Shown here: positions 8,744 to 11,898 of the stretch, one piece after another
How positions within the stretch are numbered: position 1 is the stretch's first letter
Layout of the letters: each line of letters starts with the position of its first letter
Origin: Caulobacter segnis
GTDB taxonomy: Bacteria; Pseudomonadota; Alphaproteobacteria; Caulobacterales; Caulobacteraceae
Length of the DNA: 11,898 nt
Direction: 5' to 3'
NCBI RefSeq assembly: GCF_003243465.1
Contig: NZ_QFQZ01000106.1
Location: forward strand, 1 to 11,898
Translations under genes and position numbers: made by a program
Notes under the pieces: generated by a model
What the model saw: only the letters and a program-made list of their open reading frames with translations
Database searches by the model: none
Told to the model about the DNA's origin: nothing

Positions 8744-10168
8744 TCAGAAGGCCATCAGCGACAGCTCGGTGATTTTGCCATCGTCGCGCACACGCAGAAT
8801 TCCCAACACGCGTTGGCTCGGCCAAGCGAGTTCAAAAAGGCTGACCTTTACGTTGCCCTGGCGCTCTTGCCTCAGGGTCACGAAGCGCTTGGGCGGCCCT
8901 AGACGTGAAAGGCTGTCGCGGTAGTCGGCCAGGACCTCGTGGCTGAAATAGGCGCTGGCCTGACGTGTCAGGCGACGACGATCCAGCCGTCCGTTGCGAA
9001 GTTGGTCGACATAGACTCGGATAAGAGGTGATGGCGCCTTGGTTGTCTTGGGCGGGTCGGGCTCACCAAAGGTAGCCGGTTTAGGGAAGGTGGCCGAGAT
9101 GAGCAGTTTCTCAAGGCCGTCCGCGATCTCGGGAACGACCATGCCGAATTCCGCATTGGCGGTCACAACCACGGCCACGCCATCATCGGGATAAATCCGG
9201 TTCTCGGTGATGACGCCCGGCGCGAACCCATTGTGATAGATGCGCCGATGGCCTGTAGCGCCGTCAACATAGAGGCCCATGCCGTATCTTGAGCCCGTGC
9301 CGTCTGTCAGAATTGTTTCGCTCGCCATCGCGTCATAAGAGGCCGGAGCTAATAGGGAGCGGCGGATGATGCTGGCGTCCCAACGCGCCAGATCGCTGGC
9401 CGTCATTGAGAGGCCGCCTGCGGCGAAGGCCCACCCCCGCGCCGGATTGTTCGCGAGGCGAGCCGGGCCCAGCAGGTTGCGGGTGTATCGTGCCGCGTCC
9501 ATGGCGCTGGTTGGAAGGCCGTCGCTGTCGGCGGCGCTGCGCATGCCCAGTGGCCGGAACACGCGCTCGGCGAGCACTTCGGGCAATGAGCGGCCGGAGG
9601 CGATTTCAACGAGCCTGCCGGCGATCACGTAGTTGGTGTTGCTGTAGTCCCAGGCCGAGCCGGGCTCGAATGCCGTCGGGCGGACGCCCCAGCGGCTGAC
9701 GAGTGTCTGATGGGAGATCAGAGCGTTCATCTCGTCCGCGTCATAGGCGTCGCTCCAGTAGTCGCGATAGCCGGCCGTGTGGGACAAAAGGTGACGGATT
9801 TTGACCTTGTCGGCGCCGGCCAGCTCAGGAAGAAAGCGGCCAACCTTGTCGTCCAGAGACAGCTTGCCGTCCTGAACCAACAGCATCACCGCGGCGGCCG
9901 TGAATTGTTTGCCAACGGAGCCGATGTCGTAACGGGTGTCCGGAGTCGCTGTTCGCCCCGTGGAGAGGTCGGCTAGGCCGAACGCCTCGGCGTAGGCCAA
10001 TTGACCGTCGACCACGATGGCGACCGAGGTCGATGGAACTGGGGACTTGGTCCTGGCGTCCGCGATGATAGCGCGGATGCGTGCCTTCTGGCCGGGCGTA
10101 AGCGGCGTCGCCTCAGCGAAGTTGGCGACCACCGATAGCGCTAAGCCAAGGCAGAGAAGAATGCGCAT
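8744..10168 (-). CDS. Exported serine hydrolase, class C beta-lactamase / D-Ala-D-Ala peptidase-like fold
   Basis: Probable periplasmic or secreted serine hydrolase of the Beta-lactamase Pfam group (PF00144), which includes AmpC, DD-peptidases and EstB-type esterases; the substrate is unknown. The product is 474 residues. Residues 1-20 form a short signal peptide with a likely cleavage after AEA. Catalytic motifs are SVGK (Ser84, Lys87), YSN (175-177) and HNG (312-314) in place of KTG, common in esterase/peptidase members and arguing against assuming antibiotic resistance. A region after about residue 365 forms a C-terminal domain without catalytic motifs, rich in basic and aromatic residues. 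The start is supported by GGGGG 5 nt upstream on the minus strand. Base composition is visibly less GC-rich than in neighbouring mfd, which could reflect transfer. Confidence 0.88.
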   Translation of the reverse strand: MRILLCLGLALSVVANFAEATPLTPGQKARIRAIIADARTKSPVPSTSVAIVVDGQLAYAEAFGLADLSTGRTATPDTRYDIGSVGKQFTAAAVMLLVQDGKLSLDDKVGRFLPELAGADKVKIRHLLSHTAGYRDYWSDAYDADEMNALISHQTLVSRWGVRPTAFEPGSAWDYSNTNYVIAGRLVEIASGRSLPEVLAERVFRPLGMRSAADSDGLPTSAMDAARYTRNLLGPARLANNPARGWAFAAGGLSMTASDLARWDASIIRRSLLAPASYDAMASETILTDGTGSRYGMGLYVDGATGHRRIYHNGFAPGVITENRIYPDDGVAVVVTANAEFGMVVPEIADGLEKLLISATFPKPATFGEPDPPKTTKAPSPLIRVYVDQLRNGRLDRRRLTRQASAYFSHEVLADYRDSLSRLGPPKRFVTLRQERQGNVKVSLFELAWPSQRVLGILRVRDDGKITELSLMAF

Positions 10169-10181
10169 AGCTGCCCCCGAA

Positions 10182-10217
10182 ATTATTCTTGTAGTTTCCA
10201 GTAGGGCTACAACTGTA
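10182..10217 (-). promoter_or_regulatory. Promoter and dyad operator-like sites of the serine hydrolase gene
   Basis: This is an AT-rich island on the minus strand. TTGTAG (plus 10207-10212) and AGAATA (plus 10184-10189) are spaced 17 bp and make a sigma-70-like promoter. A perfect palindrome TACA-AC-TGTA (plus 10208-10217) overlaps the -35 box, and TTGTAG (10189-10194) with CTACAA (10207-10212) forms a second, wider dyad across the spacer. TACA-N2-TGTA resembles operators of BlaI/MecI-type repressors. The promoter is moderately supported; the repressor idea is inference. Confidence 0.45.
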
Positions 10218-10222
10218 ATTTC

Positions 10223-10227
10223 GAGTC
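10223..10227. promoter_or_regulatory. GANTC (CcrM-type) site upstream of the hydrolase promoter
   Basis: GAGTC lies about 11 bp upstream of the proposed -35 box. GANTC is the CcrM methylation target in Caulobacterales and can tie promoters to the replication cycle. A single short site is weak evidence. Confidence 0.25.
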
Positions 10228-10264
10228 AAGTCAACAAGCTCCACCGGATCGCGGGAGGAGTTAC

Positions 10265-10281
10265 GAGCGTTCGCGGCGCTC
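10265..10281 (-). other. Small hairpin downstream of the tRNA-like module
   Basis: GAGCG (10265-10269) and CGCTC (10277-10281) form a 5-bp stem with a 7-nt loop, 6 nt beyond the 3' end of the tRNA-like module on the minus strand. It has anticodon-arm dimensions but the loop lacks the invariant U33, and no T-run follows. Confidence 0.3.
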
Positions 10282-10287
10282 TATCCC

Positions 10288-10343
10288 CGGCGTATCCGGA
10301 ATCGAACCGAACGATTTCAACGGCTTCTCACTTTTGCACGCCG
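10288..10343 (-). other. tRNA 3'-end-like module (T arm plus acceptor stem), possible attachment-site remnant
   Basis: On the minus strand, TTCGG-TTCGATT-CCGGA (plus 10295-10311) is a 5-bp stem with a 7-nt loop carrying every T-arm invariant (G53, T54, T55, C56, R57, A58, Y60, C61). It is followed directly by TACGCCG (plus 10288-10294). CGGCGTG (plus 10337-10343) pairs with that heptamer over all seven positions, with one G-T wobble, like an acceptor stem. Only 25 nt separate the 5' acceptor strand from the T arm, too little for D and anticodon arms, and no CCA follows, so this is not a functional tRNA. A 3' remnant left by integration at a tRNA gene is my preferred reading; the match of the 5' strand could then be chance. 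Confidence 0.5.
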
Positions 10344-10385
10344 CGGGATCATCCGCGTTGAAACCGCCCGCATACTCAGAGCTGT

Positions 10386-10398
10386 CCCCGTCGCGGGG
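10386..10398. other. Short GC hairpin in the junction region
   Basis: CCCCG-TCG-CGGGG is a 5-bp stem with a 3-nt loop. The surrounding tccccgtcgcgggggaggg recalls the dispersed hairpin repeats seen between genes in Caulobacterales, but one copy cannot establish that. Confidence 0.3.
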
Positions 10399-10433
10399 GA
10401 GGGCGCTTGGATCCGGCCCAATGCGTGTAGCGC

Positions 10434-10477
10434 GACATTTGGTTTCGCAGCGCCAGACACTTGGTTTCGCAGTGCCT
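10434..10477. repeat. Two tandem copies of a 22-bp repeat
   Basis: Copies at 10434-10455 and 10456-10477 agree at 19 of 22 positions and share the core ttggtttcgcag. The period is not a multiple of three, so it is not a peptide repeat. Adjacent direct repeats of this size are typical of protein-binding sites such as recombinase or transposase arms or iterated operators. No transposase gene is present. Confidence 0.6.
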
Positions 10478-10494
10478 CCGAAATTCAGCAGGGG

Positions 10495-10776
10495 TCAATA
10501 GCCCGCCAGCGAGAGCGGGCGGCGGAAGCCTTCGCCCTGCCCCCGCCACCCCTCCAGCTGCATTGGGTAGCCGATGCCGTCCCGGTAGACCGCGACGCCA
10601 AGGTCGCGACTTCCACAGCCGCCGCAGGCGAACCAGCCCATCCGCTGCAGCTCTTCGATCGTGAAGCACCGCATGGCCCGGCATTCACCTCGGGCCGGAC
10701 GCTTGCGCGACCAGCCGCAGCTGCAGCCCGTGTAGAGGGTGAGGTCGTGATCCTGGCAGTGCCCGAGGGTTCGCAT
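10495..10776 (-). CDS. Small cysteine-rich (zinc-ribbon-like) protein, phage-type hypothetical
   Basis: A 93-residue protein that I do not recognise by name. It has seven cysteines: C7, C18 and C20 (TGCSCGWS), C32, C37, then C51 and C54 in a CGGCGSRDLGV knuckle followed by VAVYRDG. The second half (IEELQRMGWFACGGCGSRD, 40-58) looks like a helix leading into a zinc ribbon; the first half could donate the other ligands. This suggests a metal-binding, perhaps nucleic-acid-binding accessory protein. The start at 10776 is supported by AGGAGAGG on the minus strand, about 4 nt before the ATG. It lies 60 bp downstream of the methyltransferase gene on the same strand and could be its co-transcribed partner. 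Function is not inferable. Confidence 0.65.
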   Translation of the reverse strand: MRTLGHCQDHDLTLYTGCSCGWSRKRPARGECRAMRCFTIEELQRMGWFACGGCGSRDLGVAVYRDGIGYPMQLEGWRGQGEGFRRPLSLAGY

Positions 10777-10790
10777 ACGCCTCTCCTATC

Positions 10791-10820
10791 GCCGGCCCCA
10801 TCCTGGAGCTAGGGGCCGGC
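10791..10820 (-). other. 9-bp hairpin between the methyltransferase and the cysteine-rich gene
   Basis: GCCGGCCCC (10791-10799) and GGGGCCGGC (10812-10820) are exact reverse complements with a 12-nt loop. The stem sits 16 nt after the methyltransferase stop and a few nt before the Shine-Dalgarno sequence of the cysteine-rich gene. There is no T-run on either strand, so partial termination, mRNA processing or protection are all possible. Confidence 0.5.
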
Positions 10821-10836
10821 GGGGGGCAAGACGAGT

Positions 10837-11649
10837 CTAGGCCGGCGTGATGATCACCTCGCGGGCGGGGGAGGCCCCGCCGCCGGCGACACCGTAGTGG
10901 GTGCCCACACCTTCAATATGGAAGTCCTTGAAGGTCTCGCGCACGCCTGGAACGTCGTTCAAAGACATTACGAAGCGCCCTTTAAGCCCCTTCAGAACCG
11001 CCGCGAGGGCCTCGAAGTCTGCGCGGCTGAACATCCCCTCGCCGTAGTCGTCCTCGCAGGCCCAATAGGGCGGGTCCAAGTAGAAGAGCGTTCCCGGCGT
11101 GTCGCGGCGCGCCACGAACTCAGCCCAGGGCTGGCACTCGATCTCCACGCCCGCGAGGCGGTCATGAATGTCCGCCAGGTCGCCGGCGAGGCGCGAGACA
11201 TCGAACCGGGCCGGCCGATCGAGCGAGACGCCGTAATTGCGGCCCGTGATCTTCCCGCCGAACGCCAGGCGTTGGAGATAGAGAAACCGGGCCGCACGCT
11301 GCAGGTCGGTGAGGTTGGCGGGGTCCAGCGACTTGAGGCGGTCGAACTCGGCCCGTGAGCTGATGTGAAACCGGATCAGGTCCATGAAGGCGTTGTGGTG
11401 GTCCTGGAGCATGCGGAAGAACGTCCAGACGTCCCGGCTCCAGTCGTTGATCACTTCCACCTTCGGCCGCAGCCTTCGCCGGAAGAACACGCCGCCCATG
11501 CCGACGAACGGCTCGGCATAGACGGTGTGCGGGATGGTCTCGATGAGAGCGACCAGGCGCTTGGCCAGGTTGCGCTTCCCGCCGAGGTACGGGGCCGCCG
11601 GGCGCACGGGCTCGACGGCAGTGAAAATCGGACTCGACTCCATGTGCAT
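10837..11649 (-). CDS. D12-class N6-adenine DNA methyltransferase (Dam family), orphan
   Basis: Transfers a methyl group from S-adenosylmethionine to adenine N6 in a specific DNA sequence. The 270-residue length is close to Dam-like enzymes. Family motifs appear in the D12 order: PYLGGKRNLAKRL (20-32), the AdoMet-binding EPFVGMGGVFF (46-56), INDWSRDVW (67-75) and the catalytic DPPY (192-195, in LFYLDPPYWACEDDYGEGMF). MSLND (228-232) follows. No restriction endonuclease gene is adjacent in the window, so it is likely solitary, as in phages that methylate their own DNA against host restriction. This is not the CcrM (beta-class) type. The target sequence cannot be predicted. Two in-frame ATGs (11649 and 11643) lack a good Shine-Dalgarno sequence; I kept the first. 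Confidence 0.9.
   Translation of the reverse strand: MHMESSPIFTAVEPVRPAAPYLGGKRNLAKRLVALIETIPHTVYAEPFVGMGGVFFRRRLRPKVEVINDWSRDVWTFFRMLQDHHNAFMDLIRFHISSRAEFDRLKSLDPANLTDLQRAARFLYLQRLAFGGKITGRNYGVSLDRPARFDVSRLAGDLADIHDRLAGVEIECQPWAEFVARRDTPGTLFYLDPPYWACEDDYGEGMFSRADFEALAAVLKGLKGRFVMSLNDVPGVRETFKDFHIEGVGTHYGVAGGGASPAREVIITPA
11631..11640. promoter_or_regulatory. Two abutting GANTC sites at the methyltransferase start
   Basis: GACTCGACTC gives two GANTC sites directly next to each other, starting 3 bp inside the ATG at 11643. They fall within codons 4-7 of the methyltransferase, so coding constraint could explain them. Confidence 0.3.
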
Positions 11650-11657
11650 TGGTACTC

Positions 11658-11690
11658 AGAAAGCCCCCGCCGGCCGGACCGGTGGCGGGG
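11658..11690 (-). terminator. Intrinsic terminator upstream of the methyltransferase gene
   Basis: CCCCGCC (11665-11671) and GGCGGGG (11684-11690) form a 7-bp stem whose interior can pair further; on the minus strand it is followed by CTTTCT. It would end transcription from the SGNH-type hydrolase gene, leaving only 8 nt before the methyltransferase ATG at 11649. Read-through or a promoter inside 11690-11795 would then be needed for the methyltransferase. Confidence 0.55.
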
Positions 11691-11737
11691 CGGAAGGGGC
11701 GTGCACCCCCGGATGTGAGGGGCCTAATCCCTCGGCT

Positions 11738-11777
11738 CGGGGCGTTGGCGCGCCCCGGCCCCCGCCTTTTTAGGCGG
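11738..11777. other. Two hairpins in the gap after the SGNH-type hydrolase gene
   Basis: CGGGGCG (11738-11744) pairs with CGCCCCG (11751-11757) with a 6-nt loop, and CCGCCT (11762-11767) with AGGCGG (11772-11777) around a TTTT loop. Neither is followed by a T-run on the minus strand. They occupy the 145-bp gap 11650-11794, which otherwise holds the terminator and no gene. Confidence 0.4.
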
Positions 11778-11794
11778 AGGACTTATGGCGCAGG

Positions 11795-11898
11795 TCAGTT
11801 CGGGCTAGCCGCCAGCGCGGTCAGGCAGGCGACGGCGCCGGCGGTCAACTTGCCGGCCAGGTAGGCCGTACCCGCGATGTTCGGGTGGGTGTTGTCCG
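11795..11898 (-). CDS. C-terminus of a probable SGNH/GDSL hydrolase (partial)
   Basis: Only the last 33 codons are visible, reading from the right edge and ending with TGA (plus 11795-11797). The first visible residues, DNTHPNIAGTAYLAGKL, match the last conserved block of SGNH/GDSL hydrolases, in which the Asp and His of D-x-x-H-P complete the catalytic triad and a terminal helix follows. Such enzymes in phages and islands deacylate or deacetylate surface polysaccharides or lipids. The call rests on this single block. The frame was too short to stand as an independent open frame because it runs off the window. Confidence 0.6.
   Translation of the reverse strand, partial: DNTHPNIAGTAYLAGKLTAGAVACLTALAASPN

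Larger units (their letters stand above)
10288..11898. mobile_element. Putative prophage or genomic island, left end (continues beyond window)
   Basis: The right part of the window has the look of an integrated element: a tRNA 3'-like remnant at the junction, then minus-strand genes for a small cysteine-rich protein, an orphan D12 adenine methyltransferase and the end of an SGNH-type hydrolase, with no housekeeping genes. Orphan D12 methyltransferases are common in phages. No integrase, terminase, capsid or tail gene is in view, so the boundary and identity are inferences. Confidence 0.4.

Noticed and set aside
7638..8825. Open frame of 395 codons on the minus strand across the end of mfd
   Set aside because: Antisense shadow that also overlaps the end of the hydrolase gene in another frame.
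10265..10281. Anticodon-arm-like hairpin as part of a rearranged or split tRNA with the T-arm module
   Set aside because: The loop lacks U33 and the order (T arm first, anticodon arm after the acceptor) does not match known permuted tRNAs in bacteria.
10288..10343. Permuted tmRNA (ssrA) acceptor piece, as known in alphaproteobacteria
   Set aside because: In permuted tmRNA the T arm precedes the 5' acceptor strand; here the 5' strand comes first and there is no tag-coding segment or CCA.
10421..10501. Plus-strand 26-codon open frame over the tandem repeat
   Set aside because: No Shine-Dalgarno sequence, and the 22-bp period breaks the reading frame, so the repeat is not selected as protein.
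10376..10684. Minus-strand frame of 102 codons overlapping the cysteine-rich gene
   Set aside because: It runs through the tandem repeat and junction hairpin, lacks a good ribosome-binding site and competes with the better supported frame starting at 10776.
11785..11808. Seven-codon plus-strand frame after GGAGG
   Set aside because: GGAGG belongs to the hairpin at 11762-11777, and the frame lies over the 3' end of the SGNH-type gene; too short to support.

Overview
This is a strongly GC-rich window whose gene content fits an alphaproteobacterium, most likely Caulobacterales. The support is a coniferyl-type aldehyde dehydrogenase, a linked rhlE / sdhE / mfd group, sparse Shine-Dalgarno sites with a possible leaderless start, and GANTC (CcrM-type) sites near several gene starts. 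The lineage is inferred from content and style, not from any search.

Layout, left to right. (1) 1-1907: the C-terminal half of an aldehyde dehydrogenase, then a GT61/DUF563-type glycosyltransferase. The gap between them holds two hairpins, and the second one encloses the proposed glycosyltransferase start codon. (2) 1990-3107: a translationally coupled pair (ATGA overlap), a 145-residue protein of unknown function and a multi-pass membrane protein resembling the HTTM (vitamin-K-dependent carboxylase-like) family. (3) 3130-4756: on the minus strand, a DEAD-box RNA helicase of the RhlE type with a long charged tail, closed by an intrinsic terminator and served by a clear sigma-70-like promoter. 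(4) 4956-8738: on the plus strand, sdhE (flavinylation factor for succinate dehydrogenase) and full-length mfd (transcription-repair coupling factor), probably co-transcribed. (5) 8744-10168: on the minus strand, an exported serine beta-lactamase-like hydrolase, convergent with mfd with 5 bp between the stops. Its promoter region is unusually AT-rich and carries dyads. (6) 10169-10494: no convincing gene. It holds that promoter, a tRNA 3'-end-like module, small hairpins and a 22-bp tandem repeat. (7) 10495-11898: minus-strand genes of phage or island character: a small cysteine-rich protein, an orphan D12-class adenine DNA methyltransferase, and the last 33 codons of a probable SGNH/GDSL hydrolase.

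The most interesting point is the junction near 10290-10340. On the minus strand there is a T arm with all invariant residues, flush with a 7-bp acceptor-like stem, but only 25 nt where the D and anticodon arms should be. Its orientation is what is expected of the tRNA 3' remnant left at the far end of an integrated element: host DNA on its 3' side (left), element DNA on its 5' side (right), where the methyltransferase and hydrolase lie. No integrase is in the window, so the element is inferred and its other end should lie beyond the right edge.

The chromosomal part combines housekeeping functions (RNA remodelling, respiratory flavoprotein assembly, transcription-coupled repair) with accessory envelope or secreted functions. 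No complete novel defence or other system is visible. The least explained gene content is the 145-residue / HTTM-like pair and the small cysteine-rich protein.
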